This document shows positions 35,074-44,055 of a DNA stretch of 64,000 nt, one piece after another (position 1 is the stretch's first letter; each line of letters opens with the position of its first letter). Source of the DNA: Cohaesibacter haloalkalitolerans (lineage in GTDB: Bacteria > Pseudomonadota > Alphaproteobacteria > Rhizobiales > Cohaesibacteraceae); the NCBI RefSeq assembly GCF_003574655.1, contig NZ_QNUM01000005.1:186001-250000 (forward strand), given 5' to 3'. The translations under genes and the position numbers were made by a program. The notes beneath the pieces are model-generated. The model searched no databases. It was not told the DNA's origin and saw only the letters and a program-made list of their open reading frames with translations.

Positions 35074-36171
35074 ATGTCTTTTCAGCCCCCCGTGATGACG
35101 AAAAAAATTCCCGCCACTGTCGTGACCGGCTTTCTCGGCTCGGGAAAAACCACCCTTATCCGTCACCTGATCGAAGGGGCCGGGGACAGGAAGATCGCGC
35201 TCATCGTCAATGAGTTCGGCGATATGGGGTTTGATGGCGAACTGCTTGCCAGTTGCGGCAATCCCAACTGCACCGAAGACGATGTGGTCGAACTCAAGAA
35301 TGGCTGCATCTGCTGCACGGTGGCGGACGAGTTCCTACCAACAATGGAGATGCTTCTGAAGCGCGAGCCTCGCCCGGATCACATCGTCATCGAGACCTCG
35401 GGCCTTGCCTTGCCGCAGCCTCTGGTCCAGGCCTTCCAGTGGCCAAGCGTCCGCGCATCCGTTACGGTGGATGGAGTGATCACCATTGCTGACGCCGCCG
35501 CCCTCAGCGAAGGCCACTATAGTGCCGATGAGGAGGCCATTGCCCGCCAGCGCCAGATGGACGAGACCATCGACCACGACAGCCCGATTGACGAGCTGTT
35601 CACCGACCAGCTCAAATGCGCCGACATGATCGTGATTTCCAAGGCCGATCTGGTCGATGACGAGGCGATGGCGCGCGTCGAGACCCTCATTGCCGAGCAT
35701 ATGCGTGAGGGGGTCAAGATCATCCATTCTGCCAAAGGCAATGTCTCTGCCGCCGTTCTGCTGGGTCTTGAGGCCGGGGTGGAGGACAATCTCGATGGTC
35801 GTGAAGCCGCCCATGGTCATCACCACCACCACGATGATGATGACGACCATGACCACGATGATGACAATGATGACGGGCATCACCACCATCATCACGATCA
35901 TGATGACTTCCATTCCGCGGTCGTCCCACCGCGCACCTTTGCATCGGTCGAGGCATTAAAGGACGCAGTCGCCGACGTTTTGGCGCAGCCCGGTGTGTTG
36001 CGCGTGAAGGGCTATGCCGCCGTCGAGGGCAAAAAGGCGCGTGTCGTCGTGCAGGCCGTGGGCCGTCGCGTCGAAAGCTGGTTCGATACGGGAGCCGATG
36101 TCAAGACCGGTCTGGTCGTCATCGGCCTCAAGGACTTCGATCTGGCGAGCGCCAACGAAAAGCTGGCCTGA
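35074..36171 (+). CDS. cobW: CobW-type metal chaperone GTPase
   Basis: G3E/COG0523 P-loop GTPase (365 residues) thought to deliver cobalt for cobalamin synthesis. Walker A is GFLGSGKTT at 19-27; the metal site GCICC is at 77-81; the GTP specificity motif appears as SKADLV. Between the GTPase and CobW-C domains (about 247-277) lies a His/Asp-rich stretch that probably binds or buffers metal ions. It sits between DUF1636 and cobN under a cobalamin riboswitch. Confidence 0.93.
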   Translation: MSFQPPVMTKKIPATVVTGFLGSGKTTLIRHLIEGAGDRKIALIVNEFGDMGFDGELLASCGNPNCTEDDVVELKNGCICCTVADEFLPTMEMLLKREPRPDHIVIETSGLALPQPLVQAFQWPSVRASVTVDGVITIADAAALSEGHYSADEEAIARQRQMDETIDHDSPIDELFTDQLKCADMIVISKADLVDDEAMARVETLIAEHMREGVKIIHSAKGNVSAAVLLGLEAGVEDNLDGREAAHGHHHHHDDDDDHDHDDDNDDGHHHHHHDHDDFHSAVVPPRTFASVEALKDAVADVLAQPGVLRVKGYAAVEGKKARVVVQAVGRRVESWFDTGADVKTGLVVIGLKDFDLASANEKLA

Positions 36172-36205
36172 AGCGGCCCAAGAGACGAACGGGGATAGGG
36201 ACGAC

Positions 36206-39200
36206 ATGCATATTCTGGCGCCCGATGCGGGGCGGATCGATAATGGACAGGAGGCCGTGGATCTGGGGCAGAGCGCCGGAGACATCCTCATCCTGTCGTC
36301 CGCCGACAGCGAGCTGTCCGCCTTTGCCCTGTCGGCCCGTGGCCGCTCAGACGATGCTCCCTCGCTGCGCCTTGCCAATCTCATGGCGCTTGGTCATCCC
36401 TATTCGGTTGATCTCTATGTCGACCAGACAGCCAGCCACGCCCACCTCATCATTCTGAGGCTGTTGGGTGGCGTTGAATATTGGCGATACGGGCTTGAGC
36501 AACTCAGAAAGCTGTCCCGTGGTTATGGCGTCAAACTGCTGGTCATGCCGGGCGACGACAAGTGGGATGAAAGCCTTGCTGACTGGTCCAGTGAACCGGT
36601 TGCCATCGTCCGTCAGTTCTGGCGTTATTGCGTCGAGGGTGGTGCCGAGAACATGGCACTGGCCTTGCGCTTTGCCGATGCCTTGCTGTCGGGGGATAGC
36701 GCCTCAGTGCCCCATCCGCTGCCATTGCCCCGCGTCGGCATTCTGAAGGGCTGCGAAAGCTTCAGTGGTGGGGATGGGCTTGAGAGATATCTTGCCACCA
36801 TTGCCAATGAAACGACCCAAAAGGTGGTGCCGATCCTTTTCTATCGCTCCTATGTCCAGAGCGCCATGACGGCGCCGGTCGAGGCATTGGCCGAGGCTCT
36901 GGCTGCAAAGGGACTTCATGCCCTGCCTATATTTGTGCCCAGTCTCAAGGACCTGGAGGCGCAGGAATTCCTTGCTGCTGCACTGACGGCGCTTCCGCCG
37001 TCCGTCATCCTCAATTGCACCGCCTTTGCTCTGTCGAAAGCTGGGCAGGCCCATGAGCCAACCATTCTTGACCGCTATGACTGCCCGGTGTTGCAGGTGA
37101 TCCTGTCCGGATCCAGTTGCAAGGCATGGGAAGACAGCCCGCGTGGACTGTCGGCCCGGGATCTGGCGATGCATGTGGTGTTGCCGGAACTCGACGGTCG
37201 TATACTGAGCCGCGCCGTCGCCTTTAAGGAAGAGGGCGCGCTCGACGAGCGGACGCAATACCGGCCTGTGGAACTCGTGCCCCATGCGGACCGGATCGCC
37301 TTTGTTGCCGATCTGGCAAACGGTTGGGCCATGCTGCGCCACACAGAGGCCAGTGACCGCAAGGTCGCTGTCATTCTCGCCAACTACCCCAACAAGGATA
37401 GCCGTATCGCCAATGGCGTCGGTCTTGACAGCCCTCGGTCCGTCATCGGCCTGATGCAGGCGATGCAGGCAGAAGGATACTGTGTCGAGGGCATTCCCGC
37501 CGACTCGGACGCCCTGATGCAGCAGATCCTCTCCGGCCCGACCAATGCGCTGGGCGCAGCCATCCGGCAAAGCGATCACCGGTTGGACCTGAGCCTCTAC
37601 AAGCAGATGTTCTCGGCGCTGCCAGAGGCAGTTCGGGCAGGTGTCGAAGCCCGCTGGGGTGCTCCGGAAACGGATCCGAAGGTCCGGGAGGATGCCTTCC
37701 AGCTCGCCATCCTCGGTTTCGGCAACTTGGTGGTCGGCGTACAGCCAGCCCGCGGCTACAATATCGACCCCAAGGATACCTACCACGATCCGGATCTGGT
37801 GCCGCCGCATAACTATTTCGCCTTCTATTTCTGGCTCCGGCAGGTCCATGGTGTGCATGCCGTCATACATGCGGGCAAGCATGGCAATCTGGAATGGTTG
37901 CCGGGCAAGGCGCTGGCGCTGAGCGAGGCCTGCTATCCTGAGGCCGTGCTTGGCCCTGTGCCCCATCTCTATCCGTTCATAGTCAATGATCCGGGCGAGG
38001 GATGTCAGGCCAAGCGCCGTACTAGCGCCGTGATCATTGATCACCTGACGCCGCCATTGACTCGGGCCGAGAGCCACGGAGCAGGGGAAGAGCTTGAGGC
38101 GCTGGTGGATGAATTCTACACCGCGCAAGGGGTCGATCCGCGCCGCTCGGACAAGCTGATGGAGGAAATCCGATTTCTCGCCAGCCGGACCGGCCTTGAC
38201 AAGGACGCTGGCGTCAGCAGTGACGACGATAACCGGGCGGCGCTCCAGCAGCTCGACGCGCATCTGTGTGACATCAAGGAGCTGCAGATCCGCGATGGCC
38301 TGCATGTGCTTGGCACTTCTCCGCAAGGCGGCTATCGGACCGATCTGCTTGTGGCCATTGCCCGCGTGCCACGAGGCTCTTTGCCCGCCCAGCAGTCACT
38401 GCACCGTGCCATCAGTCAGGATCTTGGCTTGACAGTGGCAGGAGAGGTGTTTGACCCACTGGATTGCCTCTTTGCGCAAGCGTGGGATGGTGCGCGGCCA
38501 GACCTGCTTGCCGAACAGTCGGAGGCTCTCTGGCGGCATTGTGGCGATACCGTCGAGCGGATTGAGCTGTTGGCCAAGGCATTGGTGGCAGGAGACTTGG
38601 GTTGCCCATCCAGCATGGAGGCAACCCGGGCCGTGCTGGACTGGATCGGTTCCGATCTGACTGCGGCAATCGATGCCTGCGGGCCGCAGGAAATGCACCA
38701 TCTTCTTGCCGGACTTGCAGGGCGCTTCGTGCCGCCCGGCCCGTCGGGCGCGCCGACCAGAGGGCGTCCCGATGTTCTGCCCACCGGACGTAATTTCTTC
38801 GCAGTCGATGTGCGCTCCGTGCCATCAAAGACGGCCTGGGCTATCGGTGAACTGTCTGCCCGGCGGCTGATGGAGCGCCATTTTCAGGATGAGGGCGAAT
38901 GGCTGCAGGCCATCGTGCTGACCTGTTGGGGCACCTCCAACATGCGCACTGGTGGCGACGATATCGCTCAGGCACTGGCGTTGCTTGGCGCGCGCCCCGT
39001 CTGGGAGGCCGCGTCGGGTCGTGTGACGGGGGTGGAAATCCTGCGCCTTGAAGAGCTGCGCCGCCCGCGTGTAGATGTGACGCTGCGCATTTCTGGCTTC
39101 TTCCGCGATGCCTTCCCGCATCAGATCGATCTTTTTGACAGCGCTGTCCGGCAGGTGTCCGAGCTTGATGAGGACGAAGATGCCAACCCATTGGCCGCGA

Positions 39201-39994
39201 AGGTGCGCCGCGAACGGGCCGAGGCGGAAGCCAAAGGGATTGATTCCGAGCTTGCCAGACGGCAATCCACCTTTCGCGTCTTCGGTTCCATGCCGGGCGC
39301 CTACGGGGCCGGGTTACAGGCGCTGATCGATGAAAAGATCTGGGACAGGCGTTCCGATTTCGCCGAGGCCTTCGTTGCATGGGGCGGCTTCGCCTATGGC
39401 GCGGGTGACTATGGCAATCGCGCAGCCGACAGTCTCAAGCGCAGGCTCTCGCAGGTGGATGCCGTGATCCAGAATCAGGATAACCGCGAACATGATCTGC
39501 TGGACTCCGACGACTATTACCAGTTTGAGGGCGGTCTGGCGGCCAGCGTTGAGACCTTCCGGGGAAGTGCCCCCAAGGTTTATCACAACGATCATTCCCG
39601 TGCCGAGCGCCCCGTCATTCGCACACTCGACGAAGAGATTGCCCGCGTCGTGCGAGGTCGGGCGGCGAACCCCAAGTGGATTGCCGGCGTCATGCGCCAC
39701 GGCTACAAGGGAGCATTTGAAATGGCGGCAACGCTCGACTATCTGTTTGCCTTTGCGGCAACGACCAATGCGGTTGGTGATCACCATTTCGACCAGCTCT
39801 ATGAAGCCTATATCGAGGATCAAGCGGTGGCGGATTTCCTCAAGGACAAGAACCGTCCCGCCTATGACGACATGATCGACAGGTTTCTCGAAGCGCTGGA
39901 TAGAGGGCTCTGGACGCCCCGGTCAAACAGCGCCCGTTTCAATCTTTTAGACAACAAGACCAAGGCCACTCACAAGGAAGGGGAGTTCCTATGA
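36206..39994 (+). CDS. cobN: Cobaltochelatase large subunit CobN
   Basis: CobN/BchH/ChlH-family protein of 1262 residues, full family length. In the aerobic pathway it inserts Co2+ into hydrogenobyrinate a,c-diamide together with the AAA+ subunits CobS and CobT (chelatase CobT). The family motifs around YNIDPKDTYHDPDLVPPHNY (residues ~515-535), HAGKHGNLEWLPGKALALSE (as HAGKHGNLEWLPGK) and GAYGAGLQALI are present. ATG at 36206 follows GGGGATAGGGAC. It overlaps cobO by 4 bases. CobS and CobT are not in the window, and the other genes follow the early-cobalt route, so its role here deserves attention. Confidence 0.94.
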   Translation: MHILAPDAGRIDNGQEAVDLGQSAGDILILSSADSELSAFALSARGRSDDAPSLRLANLMALGHPYSVDLYVDQTASHAHLIILRLLGGVEYWRYGLEQLRKLSRGYGVKLLVMPGDDKWDESLADWSSEPVAIVRQFWRYCVEGGAENMALALRFADALLSGDSASVPHPLPLPRVGILKGCESFSGGDGLERYLATIANETTQKVVPILFYRSYVQSAMTAPVEALAEALAAKGLHALPIFVPSLKDLEAQEFLAAALTALPPSVILNCTAFALSKAGQAHEPTILDRYDCPVLQVILSGSSCKAWEDSPRGLSARDLAMHVVLPELDGRILSRAVAFKEEGALDERTQYRPVELVPHADRIAFVADLANGWAMLRHTEASDRKVAVILANYPNKDSRIANGVGLDSPRSVIGLMQAMQAEGYCVEGIPADSDALMQQILSGPTNALGAAIRQSDHRLDLSLYKQMFSALPEAVRAGVEARWGAPETDPKVREDAFQLAILGFGNLVVGVQPARGYNIDPKDTYHDPDLVPPHNYFAFYFWLRQVHGVHAVIHAGKHGNLEWLPGKALALSEACYPEAVLGPVPHLYPFIVNDPGEGCQAKRRTSAVIIDHLTPPLTRAESHGAGEELEALVDEFYTAQGVDPRRSDKLMEEIRFLASRTGLDKDAGVSSDDDNRAALQQLDAHLCDIKELQIRDGLHVLGTSPQGGYRTDLLVAIARVPRGSLPAQQSLHRAISQDLGLTVAGEVFDPLDCLFAQAWDGARPDLLAEQSEALWRHCGDTVERIELLAKALVAGDLGCPSSMEATRAVLDWIGSDLTAAIDACGPQEMHHLLAGLAGRFVPPGPSGAPTRGRPDVLPTGRNFFAVDVRSVPSKTAWAIGELSARRLMERHFQDEGEWLQAIVLTCWGTSNMRTGGDDIAQALALLGARPVWEAASGRVTGVEILRLEELRRPRVDVTLRISGFFRDAFPHQIDLFDSAVRQVSELDEDEDANPLAAKVRRERAEAEAKGIDSELARRQSTFRVFGSMPGAYGAGLQALIDEKIWDRRSDFAEAFVAWGGFAYGAGDYGNRAADSLKRRLSQVDAVIQNQDNREHDLLDSDDYYQFEGGLAASVETFRGSAPKVYHNDHSRAERPVIRTLDEEIARVVRGRAANPKWIAGVMRHGYKGAFEMAATLDYLFAFAATTNAVGDHHFDQLYEAYIEDQAVADFLKDKNRPAYDDMIDRFLEALDRGLWTPRSNSARFNLLDNKTKATHKEGEFL

Positions 39995-40620
39995 AGAAGA
40001 CCGAAGGCATGACAGAAGAAGAGCAGAATGCCTACCACGCCGAGAAGATGAAGAAGAAGAAGGCGGCGCGCGACAAGATTCTGGCGACCAAGACCGAAGA
40101 GAAGGGGCTGATCATCGTCCATACCGGCAAGGGCAAGGGCAAATCCACCGCCGCCTTTGGCATGGCCTTCCGTTCCATAGGTCATGGTCACAGGATCGCC
40201 GTCATCCAGTTCGTCAAGGGCGCATGGGATTCGGGCGAGAAGCGCATGCTGGAGAAATTCCCCGAGCTGGTGACCATCAAGGCGATGGGCGAGGGCTTTA
40301 CATGGGAAACCCAGGACCGCAACAAGGACATTGCCAATGCCCGTGCGGCATGGGAGGCGGCCAAGGAAGCCATCCTTGACCCGGAGGTCCGGCTCGTTCT
40401 GCTCGATGAACTCAACATCGTTCTGCGCTATGACTATCTGCCCATCGACGAGGTCGTTGCCTTCCTCAGGGATCAGAAGCCGGACCAGACACATGTCGTC
40501 ATCACAGGTCGTAATGCCAAGGACGAACTGATCGAGATTGCCGATCTGGTCACCGAGATGACGCTCGTCAAGCATCCGTTCCGGTCCGGCATCAAGGCTC
40601 AGGAAGGTATTGAATATTAG
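39991..40620 (+). CDS. cobO: Corrinoid adenosyltransferase CobO (CobA/BtuR type)
   Basis: Transfers the adenosyl group of ATP to the cobalt of cob(I)yrinic acid a,c-diamide or other corrinoids. The 209-residue protein has the P-loop TGKGKGKS at 45-52 and ends with the conserved HPFRSGIKAQEGIEY, both diagnostic for this type. A lysine-rich N-terminal helix precedes the P-loop. It overlaps cobN and is the last gene of the riboswitch-1 operon. Confidence 0.95.
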   Translation: MKKTEGMTEEEQNAYHAEKMKKKKAARDKILATKTEEKGLIIVHTGKGKGKSTAAFGMAFRSIGHGHRIAVIQFVKGAWDSGEKRMLEKFPELVTIKAMGEGFTWETQDRNKDIANARAAWEAAKEAILDPEVRLVLLDELNIVLRYDYLPIDEVVAFLRDQKPDQTHVVITGRNAKDELIEIADLVTEMTLVKHPFRSGIKAQEGIEY

Positions 40621-40681
40621 AAGAAATGCGGAGGCACAGTCGCTTTTCTGTGCCCAAGGGTCGATGGGTCTTTGAGCCGAG

Positions 40682-40710
40682 TTGACATGGCATCAAGACA
40701 CCCATAGACA
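40682..40710 (+). promoter_or_regulatory. Putative sigma-70 promoter of the cobalt uptake operon
   Basis: TTGACA at 40682-40687 and TAGACA at 40705-40710 with a 17-base spacer. The expected transcript start near 40717 is just before the riboswitch. Confidence 0.45.
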
Positions 40711-40721
40711 GAATATGTTCG

Positions 40722-40912
40722 ATGGTTTTTCTCGTCCTGACGTGACGCGAAAATGAAAAAGGGAACATGGTGAGGTTGACCAAACAGGGACCAAAACCAT
40801 GGCTGCCCCCGCAACTGTGAGCGGTGAGCTTCCACCCGAAATATGCCACTGGCGCGATGCGCTGGGAAGGTTCGGATGGACAGCCAAGACCCGCAAGCCA
40901 GGAGACCTGCCA
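40722..40912 (+). promoter_or_regulatory. Cobalamin (adenosylcobalamin) riboswitch 2
   Basis: Core elements in order: AAAAAGGGAACATGGTGAGG (from 40756), CCATGGCTGCCCCCGCAACTG (box 40797-40817, read as GCCCCCGCAACTGTGAGCGG) and AAGCCAGGAGACCTGCC (40895-40911). It precedes the cobalt uptake operon, so cobalamin sufficiency should shut cobalt import. Boundaries are approximate. Confidence 0.93.
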
Positions 40913-41076
40913 TCAGACAGGCGCGTGCTGAATGTGTCAGCCGTCGCTGCTCTTAACAAGACGCCGGGGTGTGCGTTTGGTGGAGATGGTCTGGTGGTTC
41001 TCTTTATGCCCCAGCAAATCCCTTGCCTCCATTCCCAAAGCGTCTCCAACCAGGCTTTGCCTGAGGGAGATGATTT

Positions 41077-41868
41077 ATGAAACAATTTCTGTCCGGGGCC
41101 GTTCTGGCTGTAGCGCTTGTGGCATCAACTGCCGCCAGCGCCCACTTTCAATTGGTCTATACACCTGAAGTAAATCTCGCCAAGGCAGGCGATGTTCCTT
41201 TCAAGCTGATTTTCTGGCACCCGTTCGAAAACGGTCATGTCATGGACATGGGCGCGCCTGCTGCATTCTATGCGCTCTACAAGGGTGAGAAGATCGACCT
41301 GATGGACAGCCTCAAGCCCATCCGCTTCAAGGGCGCCAGCAACGAGGCCGATGCCTTCGAGGGCGCGCTGAAGGTAAAGCGCAATGGCGACTACACGGTG
41401 GTGCTGGAGCCTGCGCCCTATTACGAGGGCAGCGAGGATATCTATATCCAGCAGATCACCAAAAGCTACATCAACAAGGGCATGGTGCCGACGGATTGGC
41501 ATGAGCCAGCGGGCCTCAAAACCGAAATCGTGCCGCTCAACAAGCCGACAAACATTTTGACCGGCTCCACCTTCACCGGACGAGTGCTGTCCGAGGGCAA
41601 GCCTGTTGCCGGAACCGAGCTGGAAATCGAATACATGTCCGCGGAGCCCGACATGGTCGCCAATGCGGCTGGCAAGGTGACGGCAGAGCCAGCTGAAGGC
41701 GGCACTCTCTCGGCTATCACTGATGATAATGGCGTCTTCACCTTCGGTATTCCCAAAGCCGGTTTCTGGGGCTTTGCCGCCCTCGGTTCCGGGCCGGACA
41801 CCGAATATGAAGGCAAGGACCTCTCGCAGGATGCAGTGATCTGGATCCGGGCCTACGACCTCAGGTAA
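41077..41868 (+). CDS. DUF4198 periplasmic protein of the cobalt importer (NikK/CbiK-like)
   Basis: Exported protein of 263 residues with a clear signal peptide (cleavage after ASA at 20-22), so that the mature chain begins AHFQ with a His near its N-terminus. The DUF4198 fold of beta-rich domains follows, including a carboxypeptidase-regulatory-like segment near the end (DDNGVFTFGIPKAGFWGF). Such proteins accompany NikMNQO/CbiMNQO importers and are thought to help capture nickel or cobalt in the periplasm. The cobalamin riboswitch upstream points to cobalt. Confidence 0.85.
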   Translation: MKQFLSGAVLAVALVASTAASAHFQLVYTPEVNLAKAGDVPFKLIFWHPFENGHVMDMGAPAAFYALYKGEKIDLMDSLKPIRFKGASNEADAFEGALKVKRNGDYTVVLEPAPYYEGSEDIYIQQITKSYINKGMVPTDWHEPAGLKTEIVPLNKPTNILTGSTFTGRVLSEGKPVAGTELEIEYMSAEPDMVANAAGKVTAEPAEGGTLSAITDDNGVFTFGIPKAGFWGFAALGSGPDTEYEGKDLSQDAVIWIRAYDLR

Positions 41869-41894
41869 CCCCTTGAAGGTCGGGAGGACCTAAC

Positions 41895-42530
41895 ATGCAT
41901 ATTGTCGATGGAGCCTTGTCCAGTGAGGTCGTGATAGCGGGGGCTGTGCTCAGTGCCTGCGGCCTCGTCATGGGCTTGCGCAAGCTGGAAATGGAGCTGA
42001 TCCCCGCTGCGGGTGTGCTCAGCGCAACATTCTTTGTCGCGTCTCTCATTCATGTGCCGCTGGGCTTTTCCAGTGTGCATCTCATTCTCAATGGCCTTGC
42101 CGGGATTATTCTCGGCTGGGCTGCCTTTCCTGCCCTGTTTGTCGGGTTGCTGCTGCAGGCGGTCTTCTTCGCCTTTGGCGGCATCTCTGTGCTGGGCGTC
42201 AATACCTTCAACATCGCGGCACCTGCGGTGCTGGTTGGCCTGATGGTCCACCCCCTCATCGTAAGGGCCTGCGGCGCACGCTCAGCGGCTCTTGCCGGTG
42301 GCGTTGCGGGAGCCATGGCCATTGCCCTGACAACGCTTTGTGTGGCGCTGTCGCTGGCCTTGTCGGGCTACAATTTCGTTGCTCAGGCCAAGCTGGTATT
42401 TCTGGCGCATATCCCGGTCATGATCATCGAGGGGCTGCTGTCGGCAGCCGCGATCTATCTGATTTTCAAGGTGAAGCCCGAGTTGCTCCATGTCATGAGC
42501 CAGACGAGCAGGGAAAGGAACGTGAAATGA
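41895..42530 (+). CDS. cbiM: Energy-coupling factor cobalt transporter substrate-binding membrane protein CbiM
   Basis: Integral membrane S-component (211 residues) that captures Co2+. The protein begins MHIVDG, the conserved N-terminal metal loop in which the amino group and His2 bind the ion, and the segment HVPLGFSSVHLILNGLAG supplies further ligands (HVPLGFSSVH). Several membrane helices follow. It overlaps cbiL by 4 bases. Nickel (NikM) is the alternative, but cobalamin control supports cobalt. Confidence 0.93.
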   Translation: MHIVDGALSSEVVIAGAVLSACGLVMGLRKLEMELIPAAGVLSATFFVASLIHVPLGFSSVHLILNGLAGIILGWAAFPALFVGLLLQAVFFAFGGISVLGVNTFNIAAPAVLVGLMVHPLIVRACGARSAALAGGVAGAMAIALTTLCVALSLALSGYNFVAQAKLVFLAHIPVMIIEGLLSAAAIYLIFKVKPELLHVMSQTSRERNVK

Positions 42531-43237
42531 GACAGTTTGGAAAAACTCTGGCAGGCTTGATGCTCGTGGTTGCCTGCGCCTTTGCCGCTCCGGCATCGGC
42601 CCACAAGGTGATCGTATCCGCCTATGCCGACGGGGCTGACATCGAAGGCGAGATCGGCTTCTCCAACGGCGACATGGCCATCGAGACCGACGTCGACATC
42701 CTTGACGACGATGGCAACATTCTGGCTTCGACCAAAACCGATGACGATGGCATCTTCCGTTACACGCCGACCAAAAGGATACCGCTGACGTTTCGGGCCA
42801 ATCTCGGGGCAGGGCATGTTGCCACCTATCACATGGGATTGGATGAACTGCCTGAGGGCATCGGTGGCGACGAAAGGAGCGCTGCGGCGGCTGATGCCGT
42901 CAACGACGTGGTGGCGCAAATGGCTCCCACCAATGTTGGTACGCCGGAAGGCTCAGCCTCGTCTGTCGCCGTGGGACTTGACCCGGCGATGTTGCAGAAG
43001 CTGATCGCGGCCGAGGTGGGCCAGCAGCTTGAAGCCTTCAAACCGGAAATCGCAACGCAAATGCGCAACGAGATCAAGCCACTGCGCAAGGTCGTCTCCG
43101 AATATATGGAGAAGAATGACCTGCAGGCAATTCTCGGCGGTATCGGATATATTTGTGGTCTGTTCGGCATCGGTTTCTATGTTGCTGCGGTAAGGGATCG
43201 CAAGAAACACGTGGGTCAGGAAAAGGAAGCTGCATGA
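42527..43237 (+). CDS. cbiL: Cobalt transporter accessory membrane protein CbiL (NikL-like)
   Basis: Accessory component (236 residues) that replaces CbiN in many proteobacterial importers. It has a signal peptide (cleavage near ASA, mature start HKV), a beta-rich extracellular domain (ILDDDGNILASTKTDDDGIF, read as ILDDDGNILAST and KTDDDGIF) and one C-terminal membrane helix (GGIGYICGLFGIGFYVAAV). The ATG at 42527 overlaps cbiM; the stop overlaps cbiQ. It should not be confused with the methyltransferase also named CbiL. Confidence 0.85.
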   Translation: MRQFGKTLAGLMLVVACAFAAPASAHKVIVSAYADGADIEGEIGFSNGDMAIETDVDILDDDGNILASTKTDDDGIFRYTPTKRIPLTFRANLGAGHVATYHMGLDELPEGIGGDERSAAAADAVNDVVAQMAPTNVGTPEGSASSVAVGLDPAMLQKLIAAEVGQQLEAFKPEIATQMRNEIKPLRKVVSEYMEKNDLQAILGGIGYICGLFGIGFYVAAVRDRKKHVGQEKEAA

Positions 43238-44055
43238 GTGATCTGCTGGAAGAAGCAGGCAGAGCTCGCACTCTGACCTCGGATGCTGAACAGGCGGAAA
43301 CGGTGCTGTTCTCGCGGCGCATGTGGATCCGCGAGCTGGATCCCCGCGTCCGGATCATCACGGTTCTGGTCTTCTCGATCTGTGTGGTGCAACTGGACCA
43401 ACTGCCTCTTTTGGTCGCCTCTCTTTGTGCGTCTCTGTTTCTGCTGCTACAGGCACAGCTTCCCTTTCTGCCGACAATCAAGCGCGTGATGACGGTTGAC
43501 AGCTTCATAATCCTGCTGCTCGTCATGCTGCCTTTCACGACGTCGGGCACCGAGCTGTTCAGCCTGTTCGGTTGGCCCGCCAGCTATGAAGGGTTGTTGC
43601 AGGCGGTTGTCATCCTGCTGAGGGCCAATGCCATTGTCATGGCGACCCTGCCGCTGATCGCGACCATCGATGCGGTTACCTTTGGTCACGCTCTGGCAAG
43701 CCTCAGGGTGCCCGAGCGTCTGGTGCATCTGCTGCTGTTCACTGTGCGCTATATCGAAGTGCTGCACACCGAATACAAGCGTTTGCGGACCGCCATGAAA
43801 TGCCGCGCCTTTGCGCCAAGCAACAGCCTGCACACCTACAAGAGTGTCGGCTATCTGGTGGGCATGCTGCTCATCCGTTCCTTCGAACGCTCCGAGCGCA
43901 TTCTGATGGCGATGAAATGCCGGGGTTTCAACGGCCAGTTCCATCTGCTGAAGGAGTTTTCGCTGACGCGGAAGGATTGTGCCTTCGCGCTGTTGTCCTT
44001 CCTGTTCATCCTGTCTCTCATGGCACTGGAGGTTATGCATGTCGGTGCTGCTTGA
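43234..44055 (+). CDS. cbiQ: Energy-coupling factor transporter transmembrane protein CbiQ
   Basis: T-component (273 residues) linking CbiM to the ATPase. It has several membrane helices and two cytoplasmic Ala-Arg-Gly-like coupling motifs, seen as MKCRAF and MKCRGF. The ATG at 43234 overlaps cbiL by 4 bases, and the 3' end overlaps cbiO by 17 bases. Confidence 0.92.
   Translation: MSDLLEEAGRARTLTSDAEQAETVLFSRRMWIRELDPRVRIITVLVFSICVVQLDQLPLLVASLCASLFLLLQAQLPFLPTIKRVMTVDSFIILLLVMLPFTTSGTELFSLFGWPASYEGLLQAVVILLRANAIVMATLPLIATIDAVTFGHALASLRVPERLVHLLLFTVRYIEVLHTEYKRLRTAMKCRAFAPSNSLHTYKSVGYLVGMLLIRSFERSERILMAMKCRGFNGQFHLLKEFSLTRKDCAFALLSFLFILSLMALEVMHVGAA

Larger units (their letters stand above)
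40621..41076 (+). other. 456-base gap with promoter and second cobalamin riboswitch
   Basis: Non-coding. After a short stem (GGCACAG 40633-40639 with CTGTGCC 40648-40654, no T run) come a promoter-like pair, the riboswitch and about 160 bases of expression platform with no visible gene before the DUF4198 start. Confidence 0.75.

Noticed and set aside
36704-38326. 540-codon open frame on the minus strand inside cobN
   Set aside because: Shadow of cobN, whose length and motifs are complete.
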